A DNA stretch of 7,340 nucleotides from Rhodoluna limnophila (lineage in GTDB: Bacteria > Actinomycetota > Actinomycetes > Actinomycetales > Microbacteriaceae), in the NCBI GenBank assembly GCA_943326655.2, contig CALPUC020000041.1, positions 1 to 7,340 on the forward strand, read 5' to 3'. How positions within the stretch are numbered: the stretch's first letter is position 1; each line of letters starts with the position of its first letter. The notes beneath the pieces were generated by a model that did not search any database, had not been told where the DNA came from, and worked only from the letters and a program-made list of their open reading frames with translations. This document shows, in pieces, positions 1 to 5,979 of this stretch. The position numbers and the translations under genes were made by a program.

Positions 1-284
1 AGATGGTGCGCGATTGGGATCTCTCCAAGACCGTGTCTCTTGAGCCTGGAGCAAACGGGCTGAACGTAAAGATTGCCGTTTCCAACCGCGAGCGAACCTC
101 CGGGTTACAGGCTCTGAACGTGTTTGCCTTCGGCCCCGGTTACCCAGCTGGCTACGTGTTCACCCTCTTCGACGACGGCGAAGCGGAAGCGAAGAAATGG
201 GCTAAGGGAGTTGCCAAGCAGCTTCGTGACGCTGTTGCATCAGAGCGAGCCAAAGTGGCTCCGAAAGCAATCGAACCTAAATAG
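1..284 (+). CDS. Unrecognised small protein, 3' part only
   Basis: I do not recognise this gene. The frame is open to the left edge, and the ATG at position 3 has no room for a visible ribosome binding site, so it is probably an internal methionine of a longer gene; the stop is TAG at 282-284. From that ATG, 93 residues are visible. The first two thirds look like alternating beta strands with an aromatic, glycine-rich turn (FGPGYPAGYVF, about residues 43-53). The rest is a charged amphipathic helix (about residues 57-85) and a lysine/proline tail. A run of strands capped by one C-terminal helix would fit a bacterial PH-like fold, but that is a guess from shape only. There is no membrane segment or signal peptide in the visible part. 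It converges on purA and overlaps its last 8 bp. Confidence 0.6.
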   Translation, partial: MVRDWDLSKTVSLEPGANGLNVKIAVSNRERTSGLQALNVFAFGPGYPAGYVFTLFDDGEAEAKKWAKGVAKQLRDAVASERAKVAPKAIEPK

Positions 285-1566
285 CGAGCATGTCGTGACG
301 CACGATAATTGCGTCTCGAGCAGGGCCAACACCGATTGCCGAGATGCGGCAGCCGCTTAGCTTTTCAACAGCCAAGATGTAGTCCTGTGCGTTCTTCGGA
401 AGTTCTTCGAAGGTTCGGCACTTGCTGATGTCTTCTTCCCAGCCAGGGAAGTTTTCGTAGATCGGCTTCGCGTGGTGGAAATCGCTCTGGCTAACCGGAA
501 CTTCTTCGTGGCGCACGCCGTCTACGTCGTAGGCAACGCAAACCGGGATCTCTTTGAGGCCGGTGAGCACGTCAAGCTTGGTGAGCACGAAGTCGGTTAG
601 GCCGTTGATGCGAGCCGAATAGCGGGCAATCGGGGCGTCGTACCAACCACAGCGACGTGGGCGCCCGGTGGTGGTTCCATACTCGTGCCCGGTTGAGCGC
701 AGGAACTCCCCTGAGTCGTCGAACAGTTCGGTTGGGAACGGGCCCGAGCCAACTCTGGTGGTGTAAGCCTTGACGATTCCGATGATCGATTTCAGTTTTG
801 TTGGGCCAACGCCTGAGCCGGTTGAGGCTCCACCAGCGGTGGCATTCGATGAAGTCACGAACGGGTAGGTTCCGTGGTCAACGTCGAGCATGGTCGCCTG
901 GCCACCTTCGAATAACACGAGTTTGTTGGCTTCCAAGGCCTGGTGAAGCTCAAGAGCGGTGTCGCCAACCATTGGGCGCAGGCGCTCGGCGAAACCGAGC
1001 AATTCCCGAACCACAGCTTCGGTTTTGATGGCTGCGCGGTTGTAAACCTTGGTGAGTAGGTTGTTCTTGCTAACCAGCGCTGCTTCAACCTTCTGGCGAA
1101 GAATGCTTTCGTCGAACAGGTCCTGGATGCGGATACCAATTCGGTTGATCTTGTCGGAGTAAGTTGGGCCAATTCCGCGGCCGGTGGTGCCGATGGCACG
1201 TTTACCGAGGAAACGCTCGGTCACTTTGTCGATGGTCACGTGGTACGAGGTGATCACATGAGCGTTTGCCGAAATGCGCAGCTTCGAGGTGTCGATTCCT
1301 CGAGCGTTCAGAGCGTCTAGCTCTTCGAACAGAACGGCTGGGTCGATGACCACACCGTTTGAAATAACTGGGACGACCCCTGGGGTCAGAATGCCTGAAG
1401 GAAGCAGGTGGAGGGCGTATTTCTCGTTGCCGATGACCACGGTGTGGCCGGCGTTGTTACCGCCGTTGAACTTAACCACGTAGTCGATGTGCTCGGCGAG
1501 TAGGTCTGTCGCCTTACCCTTACCTTCGTCGCCCCACTGTGCGCCGATGATTACTACTGCAGGCAT
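277..1566 (-). CDS. purA: Adenylosuccinate synthase
   Basis: This enzyme joins IMP and aspartate using GTP to give adenylosuccinate, the first committed step from IMP to AMP, in the cytoplasm. Its 429 residues match the usual family length. The signature GAQWGDEGKGK lies at residues 8-18 with the catalytic Asp13, and NNAGHT at 37-42 carries His41. GTTGRGIGPTYSDK (126-139), DVDHGTYPFVTSSN (228-241), TRVGSGPFPTE (270-280), GRPRRCGWYD (301-310) and TKLDVLTG (329-336) form the IMP, aspartate and GTP sites; VGPAR (413-417) is the nucleotide-binding end. The loop usually written FEGAQ reads FEGGQ here, a mild change. The ATG start is supported by an AGGGG ribosome site at 1572-1576, 5 nt upstream. 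It is transcribed alone, divergent from a lipoprotein gene, and its 3' end overlaps the convergent gene, so no terminator spacer exists. Confidence 0.98.
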   Translation of the reverse strand: MPAVVIIGAQWGDEGKGKATDLLAEHIDYVVKFNGGNNAGHTVVIGNEKYALHLLPSGILTPGVVPVISNGVVIDPAVLFEELDALNARGIDTSKLRISANAHVITSYHVTIDKVTERFLGKRAIGTTGRGIGPTYSDKINRIGIRIQDLFDESILRQKVEAALVSKNNLLTKVYNRAAIKTEAVVRELLGFAERLRPMVGDTALELHQALEANKLVLFEGGQATMLDVDHGTYPFVTSSNATAGGASTGSGVGPTKLKSIIGIVKAYTTRVGSGPFPTELFDDSGEFLRSTGHEYGTTTGRPRRCGWYDAPIARYSARINGLTDFVLTKLDVLTGLKEIPVCVAYDVDGVRHEEVPVSQSDFHHAKPIYENFPGWEEDISKCRTFEELPKNAQDYILAVEKLSGCRISAIGVGPARDAIIVRHDMLAI

Positions 1567-1617
1567 GGCTACCCCTCTTCAAAGCTGGGAGTTGCACTCC
1601 GAATGAGTACGTCTTAA

Positions 1618-1630
1618 TTTTAGCCTAAAA
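1618..1630. promoter_or_regulatory. Perfect 13-bp palindrome with back-to-back -10 elements
   Basis: The divergent spacer contains TTTTAG-C-CTAAAA, a perfect 6-1-6 inverted repeat. It supplies a TANNNT-type -10 on each strand: TAGCCT at 1621-1626 on + and TAGGCT at 1622-1627 on -. Each has a weak CCGA-starting hexamer 16 bp upstream (CCGAAT at 1599-1604 for +, CCGACA at 1644-1649 for -). Predicted start points are near 1633 (+) and 1615 (-), about 18 bp apart. The same palindrome could instead be a repressor operator. The -35 matches are poor, so this rests mainly on symmetry and position. Confidence 0.4.
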
Positions 1631-1647
1631 GAGTGTTGTCCTTTGTC

Positions 1648-1653
1648 GGAGGT
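1648..1653 (+). promoter_or_regulatory. Ribosome binding site of the lipoprotein gene
   Basis: GGAGGT matches the anti-Shine-Dalgarno sequence well and sits 11 nt before the ATG at 1665, slightly longer than ideal. No in-frame start codon lies closer, so it supports that ATG. It overlaps the proposed purA -35 on the other strand. Confidence 0.7.
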
Positions 1654-1664
1654 AATCTTGGCGC

Positions 1665-2117
1665 ATGGGGAAATTACTTCGGTTTTCGGTCTTTGCTGCC
1701 GCACTACTCTTGCTGTCCGGCTGTTCATTCGCTAGAGCAGACTACAACTCGGTAACAGATCCAAGCCCCACACTGCAACCAACCGAAACATCCACACCAA
1801 CTGAGACTCCGGAGCCTACCCCCGAGGTTGTCACCTTTTGGGCGAACGGTTTGAAGATTCAAGACGTGACCGACCGCACCTCTCGCAGCTGTACCTTCGA
1901 CATGTGTGTTTTTCTGAAGTTGACGGCATTGAAAACCTGCTCGACCATTTCGCTTTATGGAATCAGTTATTCAGAGGACGATGAAGAGATAGATAGCTTC
2001 GACATAGATTACCCAAAGCTTTCCAAGGGGAAGAGCCGGGTGGTTGAATTTGGCACTGACGCCACCGAAGACTTCGAAGACTATGTTGAACTCGATGAAT
2101 CGACTTGCTGGAAATAA
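1665..2117 (+). CDS. Small secreted lipoprotein of unknown function
   Basis: I do not recognise the family. The 150-residue product starts with a short basic n-region (K3, R6), a hydrophobic core (residues 7-17) and the lipobox LSGC ending at Cys20, so it should be exported, lipidated on Cys20 and anchored on the outer face of the membrane. Residues 32-54 form a Pro/Thr/Glu-rich linker typical of stalks that lift a domain off the membrane. The remaining domain (about 56-150) is acidic, especially 104-115 and 131-146, and has four cysteines (76, 81, 92, 148) that could form two disulfides. The charge and size would suit a ligand- or cation-binding surface domain, but nothing identifies a ligand. 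A GGAGGT ribosome site lies upstream. The TAA stop touches the stop of the convergent methyltransferase gene with no base between. Confidence 0.85.
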   Translation: MGKLLRFSVFAAALLLLSGCSFARADYNSVTDPSPTLQPTETSTPTETPEPTPEVVTFWANGLKIQDVTDRTSRSCTFDMCVFLKLTALKTCSTISLYGISYSEDDEEIDSFDIDYPKLSKGKSRVVEFGTDATEDFEDYVELDESTCWK

Positions 2118-2747
2118 CTAGAAAATATGCTGCTCAATCCAGCAGTGCATGGCGATTGCCGCGGCTGCGCTGGCGTTTATTGAGCGGGTGGAACCGAACT
2201 GGCTGATTTCAAGCACGACCTCGGAAGCCTTGATGGCTTCTTCGCTTAGGCCAGGTCCTTCTTGGCCGAAAAGTAGAACGCAACTCTCAGGTAGTTCGTA
2301 TTCTTCGATCTTTTTGCAGCCGGGGACGTTGTCGATGGCGATGATTGGAAGGTTCGCTTGCTTCGTCCAGGTTAGGAAATCTTCAACGGTTGGGTGGTGG
2401 CGAACGTGCTGGTAGCGGTCGGTGACCATGGCTCCGCGGCGATTCCAGCGGCGGTTGCCGATGATGTGAACCTCGGCAGCTAGGAATGCGTTGGCGGTTC
2501 GAACGATTGAGCCGATGTTGAGATCGTGCTGCCAGTTTTCGATGGCAACGTGAAACTTGTGGCGGCGGCTATCTAGCTCGACCACGATGGCTTCCATCTT
2601 CCAGTAGCGGTATTGGTCGAGAACGTTACGGGTGTCGCCGTTTTCCAAAAGTTCCGGGTCGAAGTGCTCGCCGGTTGGCCAAGGTTTTGCGTGCGGGCCG
2701 ACTCCCCAGGTGGTTTGCTCTGGGCTGGGGTTGTCGACGTCGGTCAT
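2118..2747 (-). CDS. SpoU/TrmH-family RNA 2'-O-methyltransferase
   Basis: This is a SPOUT-superfamily enzyme expected to transfer a methyl group from S-adenosylmethionine to a ribose 2'-OH of rRNA or tRNA. All three family motifs are visible in its 209 residues: motif 1 around N77-IGSIVRTAN-86 with the conserved Arg83, motif 2 LLFGQEGPGLS (158-168) and motif 3 GSTRSINASAAAAIAM (185-200), which together build the trefoil-knot cofactor site. The first ~50 residues are an N-terminal extension rich in Trp, Pro and His that lies before the catalytic domain; its role is unknown. The RNA target cannot be told from the sequence, so I give no symbol. Its ATG is 6 nt after the stop of the ion transporter gene, with only a weak AGGA overlapping that stop, so translation is probably coupled. 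From memory, M. tuberculosis also has a SpoU-type gene close to pyrE. Confidence 0.93.
   Translation of the reverse strand: MTDVDNPSPEQTTWGVGPHAKPWPTGEHFDPELLENGDTRNVLDQYRYWKMEAIVVELDSRRHKFHVAIENWQHDLNIGSIVRTANAFLAAEVHIIGNRRWNRRGAMVTDRYQHVRHHPTVEDFLTWTKQANLPIIAIDNVPGCKKIEEYELPESCVLLFGQEGPGLSEEAIKASEVVLEISQFGSTRSINASAAAAIAMHCWIEQHIF
2119..2145 (-). terminator. Possible weak terminator inside the methyltransferase 3' end
   Basis: In - strand RNA the last codons form CTGCT-(6 nt)-AGCAG (2145-2130), followed by the U-rich run CATATTTTCTAG that includes the stop codon. The stem is only 5 bp. On the + strand no U-run follows, so any activity would be for the - transcript only. With no spacer before the convergent lipoprotein gene, this is the only candidate stop signal here. 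Confidence 0.3.
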
Positions 2748-2753
2748 TGGGTC

Positions 2754-4043
2754 CTAGAAGTAACGGATCAGTAGGTAAGGCAGCGAGATTGCTATCGAAA
2801 CAAGGGTAACTGGGATGCCGTATTTCGCGAATTCCCAGAACGAGATCTTGATGCCCTTGGCGTGAGCAAGGCCGATTGCAACCACGTTTGCCGAAGCGCC
2901 AACGATGGTTAGGTTTCCACCGAAGTCGGCGCCGGCTGCCAAAGCCCACCATAGGCCGTCGTTGCTTAGGTTAGGTAGAGTCTTTGCCACCTCGGCCACC
3001 ACGGGAATCATGCTCGTGACGTAGGGGATGTTGTCGACCACACCGGAAATTACGGCCGAGGCCAGCACAATCACGGTTCCGGCGAGAGGCGCGTTTCCGC
3101 CAACCGCTTGGCCAACATAGTCGGCGGCGAGGCCCAGAGCGCCAACGTGAACCAGCGCACCAACCATGATGAATAGCCCGGCGAAGAAGGTGAGGGTTCC
3201 CCACTCCACGTCCATGGCGTAGTCCTTTGGCTTCAGGTTGCTAATTAGAACCAGGAGGCCGGCGCCCATCATTGCGACTAGCGATGGCTCGATGTGAGTA
3301 ACCGAGTGGAGCACGAAAGCCACGATCACCAGGGTGAGTACCACGAGGCTCTTGATCATGAGCGACTTGTCGGAGATGTAGGAGCTTGGAACCAGTGAGT
3401 CCACTTTGGCTCGGTCTTCCGGACCATTCACGAGCTGCTTGCGGAAGAGGAAAACCAGCATCGGAATAACCGCTGCCAAAACCAAAATCGAAAGCGGTGC
3501 CATGTGCAGCAGGAATTCATTGAAGCCCAGGCCAACTTTGCTTCCGATGATGATGTTTGGTGGGTCGCCGATCAGGGTGGCAGCACCGCCGATGTTACTC
3601 ACGAAAACTTCCGCCAAAATAAATGGCACCGGGTTTACGTCTAGGTATTTCGCGATGAGGAACGTCATCGGTACTGCCAGAAGAATCGTGGTTACGTTGT
3701 CGAGTAGAGCGGAAGCGAAAGACACGAGCAGGAGGATTAGCACGAACGCTGTTTTTGGGCGGCCGCCGGCTGCCTTGATGGCTCGAACGGCCAGGTACTC
3801 AAAGAGCCCGGTTTTGTGAATCACCGAAACGATAATCATCATTCCGAGCAGTAGGAAGATTACGTTCCAGTCGATGCCGGTTTCGTGGCTGAAGAAAGCC
3901 GCTTCGGCGTCTGTTGCACCAACCAAAACCATTCCGGCTGCGGCGGCCGAAACGATGGCAACTCGATTAAATTTTTCGGTGGCGATAAGAACATAGGCGA
4001 TGACAAAAATGCCGACGGCGAGAAGAGCTGAAATACTGAGCAT
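2754..4043 (-). CDS. ArsB/NhaD-superfamily (SLC13-like) membrane ion transporter
   Basis: This is an integral membrane transporter of the ion transporter superfamily that includes ArsB, NhaD and the P-protein-type permeases. The 429 residues form about 11-12 hydrophobic segments. The two symmetry-related family signatures are both present: LLDNVTT (113-119) with GGAATLIGDPPNI (152-164) in the N-terminal half, and VVDNIPYVTS (336-344) with GADFGGNLTIVGASANV (371-387) in the C-terminal half. These paired DN and GxxxNxxG-type hairpins form the substrate site in relatives. Substrate is not decidable from sequence: Na+/H+ exchange, arsenite or an organic or inorganic anion are all possible, and no arsenic genes lie nearby. 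A polar loop (202-228) separates the halves. The ATG has a GAAAGGT ribosome site (AAAGG at 4050-4054), 6 nt away. It leads a two-gene unit with the downstream RNA methyltransferase. Confidence 0.9.
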   Translation of the reverse strand: MLSISALLAVGIFVIAYVLIATEKFNRVAIVSAAAAGMVLVGATDAEAAFFSHETGIDWNVIFLLLGMMIIVSVIHKTGLFEYLAVRAIKAAGGRPKTAFVLILLLVSFASALLDNVTTILLAVPMTFLIAKYLDVNPVPFILAEVFVSNIGGAATLIGDPPNIIIGSKVGLGFNEFLLHMAPLSILVLAAVIPMLVFLFRKQLVNGPEDRAKVDSLVPSSYISDKSLMIKSLVVLTLVIVAFVLHSVTHIEPSLVAMMGAGLLVLISNLKPKDYAMDVEWGTLTFFAGLFIMVGALVHVGALGLAADYVGQAVGGNAPLAGTVIVLASAVISGVVDNIPYVTSMIPVVAEVAKTLPNLSNDGLWWALAAGADFGGNLTIVGASANVVAIGLAHAKGIKISFWEFAKYGIPVTLVSIAISLPYLLIRYF

Positions 4044-4104
4044 GGAAGACCTTTCAAAAGTAAGAAATACTTTGCCGACCAGACTTCCCAGCGCTCCGGT
4101 TTCT

Positions 4105-4110
4105 AGTCTA
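4105..4110 (-). promoter_or_regulatory. Candidate -10 for the ion transporter operon
   Basis: The 93-bp spacer upstream of the transporter carries TAGACT on the - strand, a TANNNT-type -10 that would start RNA near 4098 and give a leader of about 55 nt. The best -35 is a poor CCGACC about 15 bp upstream. The gene could also be read from the pyrE-MFS transcript, since no clear terminator separates them. Confidence 0.25.
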
Positions 4111-4136
4111 TCAGGCTCGAAAAATGGTCGGTGCGG

Positions 4137-5345
4137 CTAGCGTGGGTTGACCTCGTTGAGATCGTTCAGGGCCTTTCGCGTGGACGCAACTACGGAACCA
4201 ATTAAGACGAGAATGGCGATCCCCAGATAGACCGGCTTTACACCGAATGAGTCAACGGCGGCTCCTGCAAACACCATGGTGATCATTGGAGCGGCGTTCC
4301 AGATTGTCATTTCAACCGAGAAAACTCGGCCTCGCATACTTGGCGGAACCTTCTTCTGGATGACGGTGTTGAGAAGTGGTGGCATTGGGCCCCAAGCGAA
4401 CCCGAGCACCAAACCGCAGAGCAGCATGATTGGGGTTGGTGGCAGAAACGCCATTGGTAGCATGGCCGCAGCAACACCGAGTGCCGTGAAACGAAGGATG
4501 TTGGCGTAAGAAAGGTAACGGGTAAAGCGCTCAAACAGTAGCGAACCGACCGACGTAGCCAAGGCCATCACCATAAGCAGGAGTCCTAAAGTTTGAGGGT
4601 CGTCGATGCTCTCGTAATACTTCGGCAGAACTACGAGTTCGGAAGGTATGTAGAACAGCGCTAGAAAGATAACGATGACGAAGATGATTGCCACCGCAGG
4701 TAGCTTGGCTAAAAGACGGAAGCCTTGAGATGCGTAGGAAATCCAGGATTCGCTGCCGCGCTCCTCGGCTCCCTCCTCATTTAGTTCTTCAACGCGAATC
4801 AGCCACGCAAAAAAAGCGGAGCAGGCCATGAAGGCAGCACTGACCCAGAAAGCAGCCATGACGTCGAACGCGGCGATAAGAAGCGATGCGATTGCCGGGC
4901 CGGTGGCAAATGCTGCTGCCGCGAATGCCTCGTGCAGTGAGTTGGCACGATCAAGAGACATATTCGCTTCTCGCGCCACATCTGGAAGCAGTGACTTACG
5001 GGCGGTCATCGAGCCTCCGCTAAACAGCGCTCGAATCACTCCCATCACCAGAAGTAGAGGAAGCGTGAGTGGAGTTATGCCGTTCAAAATCGGATAGGCA
5101 ATCGTTGTGAACACAGTGATCAGTTCAACGTAAATCGCCATGCGCCGGCGGCCAATGCTATCGACCAGCGAGCCCATAAACGGAGAAAGAAGGAGACCTG
5201 GAATCGCGGTGATGGCAATCACCAAACCAGCCATTGTTGCTGAACCGGTTAATTCAATAGTTAGCCAGGGCATAGTGAGAAACATCATCGAGCCCGCGAT
5301 GATGGAGGTGATGGACGCAAACTGCGTGAGAACGAATTGCTTCAA
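4137..5345 (-). CDS. Major facilitator superfamily permease, TTG start
   Basis: This is a 12-helix membrane transporter, most like drug/efflux-type MFS proteins. In 402 residues, helices 1-6 span about 9-183 and helices 7-12 about 215-390, joined by an acidic cytoplasmic loop (185-207). The loop 2-3 signature GSLVDSIGRRR (58-68) is the family's motif A, and PSMRGRVFS (335-343) is its usual counterpart in the second half. The substrate is unknown. The start is TTG, directly after the TAA of pyrE and in the same frame. The next start-like codons are Met20 and Met21, which would destroy the first helix, so the TTG is the only sensible start. No good Shine-Dalgarno sequence precedes it, which suggests stop-restart coupling to pyrE. 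Its place with pyrE may only reflect operon packing, although a role in nucleobase or metabolite export cannot be excluded. Confidence 0.9.
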   Translation of the reverse strand: MKQFVLTQFASITSIIAGSMMFLTMPWLTIELTGSATMAGLVIAITAIPGLLLSPFMGSLVDSIGRRRMAIYVELITVFTTIAYPILNGITPLTLPLLLVMGVIRALFSGGSMTARKSLLPDVAREANMSLDRANSLHEAFAAAAFATGPAIASLLIAAFDVMAAFWVSAAFMACSAFFAWLIRVEELNEEGAEERGSESWISYASQGFRLLAKLPAVAIIFVIVIFLALFYIPSELVVLPKYYESIDDPQTLGLLLMVMALATSVGSLLFERFTRYLSYANILRFTALGVAAAMLPMAFLPPTPIMLLCGLVLGFAWGPMPPLLNTVIQKKVPPSMRGRVFSVEMTIWNAAPMITMVFAGAAVDSFGVKPVYLGIAILVLIGSVVASTRKALNDLNEVNPR

Positions 5346-5909
5346 TTAGCCCAAATTCAAATCTTGCAGCGTAATTGCCGTGAAGTAGCGGTAGCCGGCA
5401 GCTTCAATAACCTTCTGCGCGCCAGTATCGCGATCAACCACGGTTGCGACTGCCACAATGATGGCGCCTGCCTCTTCGAGAGCCTTCGCTGCGGTGAGTG
5501 GTGAGCCGCCAGTGGTTGAGGTGTCTTCAACAACCACAACCTTGCGCCCGCGAACATCTGGCCCTTCAACCTGACGACCCATGCCGTGGGCTTTCGCAGC
5601 TTTGCGAACCACGAACGCGTCGATGCTTCGTCCGCGCGCTGCAGCCTGGTGAAGCACAGCGGTGGCAACCGGGTCGGCGCCCATGGTTAGCCCGCCAATC
5701 GCTTCGAAGTCGCTTACGCCGTTGGCATCTAGAAGATCGAGCATTACTTGCCCGATCAGCACAGCGGCTTCGTGGTGCAAAGTGGCACGGCGTAAATCAA
5801 CGTAGTACTCGGCTTCAAGCCCAGACGAAAGAGTAACCTTCCCGTGCACAACGGCCAGCTCTTTCACGAGCTCGACAAGACGCGGTTTAGCACTGGAAGA
5901 GAAGGTCAT
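5346..5909 (-). CDS. pyrE: Orotate phosphoribosyltransferase
   Basis: This enzyme transfers the ribose 5-phosphate of PRPP to orotate to give OMP, the fifth step of de novo UMP synthesis, in the cytoplasm. The 187-residue length suits the short bacterial form. The PRPP-binding motif VVVVEDTSTTGGS (124-136) has the acidic pair E128-D129, and the catalytic loop RKAAKAHG (102-109) carries Lys103, Lys106 and His108. YYVDLRR (35-41) and GLTMGADPVA (73-82) are further substrate-site segments. The ATG has no Shine-Dalgarno sequence, but a TAGACT -10 ends 6 nt before it, pointing to a leaderless mRNA. It follows the terminator of the secreted-protein gene and is first in a unit with the MFS permease, whose start directly follows the pyrE stop. 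Confidence 0.97.
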   Translation of the reverse strand: MTFSSSAKPRLVELVKELAVVHGKVTLSSGLEAEYYVDLRRATLHHEAAVLIGQVMLDLLDANGVSDFEAIGGLTMGADPVATAVLHQAAARGRSIDAFVVRKAAKAHGMGRQVEGPDVRGRKVVVVEDTSTTGGSPLTAAKALEEAGAIIVAVATVVDRDTGAQKVIEAAGYRYFTAITLQDLNLG

Positions 5910-5915
5910 ACGTCA

Positions 5916-5921
5916 AGTCTA
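5916..5921 (-). promoter_or_regulatory. Probable -10 of a leaderless pyrE promoter
   Basis: TAGACT (TANNNT type) lies with exactly 6 nt between its last base and the A of the pyrE ATG, so transcription would begin at or very near the start codon. The lack of any ribosome site before that ATG agrees with this. No convincing -35 exists; the region where it would lie is inside the terminator hairpin of the preceding gene. Leaderless genes are common in actinobacteria. Confidence 0.5.
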
Positions 5922-5964
5922 AAAGCCAAAACAGAAACCCCCGACCAAGATGGCCGAGGGTTTC
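5921..5964 (-). terminator. Intrinsic terminator after the secreted Ig-like protein gene
   Basis: Arms 5952-5964 and 5934-5946 pair over 13 bp around a 5-nt loop (5947-5951), followed on the - strand by TGTTTTGGCTTTT. In - strand RNA all 13 positions pair, two of them as G-U wobbles; on the + strand those two become A/C mismatches. This favours the - transcript, ending the gene whose stop is at 5980, 15 nt before the hairpin. It could also modulate read-through into pyrE, which begins 24 nt beyond the hairpin and its first tail bases. Confidence 0.85.
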
Positions 5965-5979
5965 CGCATGAACTAGGAA

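Noticed and set aside
247..261. Perfect 6-3-6 inverted repeat as a bidirectional terminator for purA and its neighbour
   Set aside because: The stem is short, the loop is only 3 nt and no U-run follows on either strand.
798..1199. Open frames on both strands inside purA
   Set aside because: They lie within a gene with complete family motifs, have low-complexity Arg-rich translations and no ribosome sites; they are shadows.
3406..3819. 137-codon + strand frame opposite the ion transporter
   Set aside because: It is antisense to a well-supported membrane protein and its translation resembles no protein family.
2754..4043. Assignment of the transporter as an arsenite pump (arsB) or as nhaD
   Set aside because: The signatures are shared across the superfamily and no ars genes or other substrate clues are nearby.
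5498..5836. 112-codon + strand frame opposite pyrE
   Set aside because: It lies over the conserved catalytic region of pyrE, and its Arg/Gln-rich translation is typical of a shadow frame.
5919..5969. A 16-codon minus-strand ORF running through the terminator and ending 9 nt before the pyrE ATG, resembling a leader peptide
   Set aside because: It has no ribosome binding site, its codons are fixed by the hairpin sequence, and there is no run of regulatory codons.
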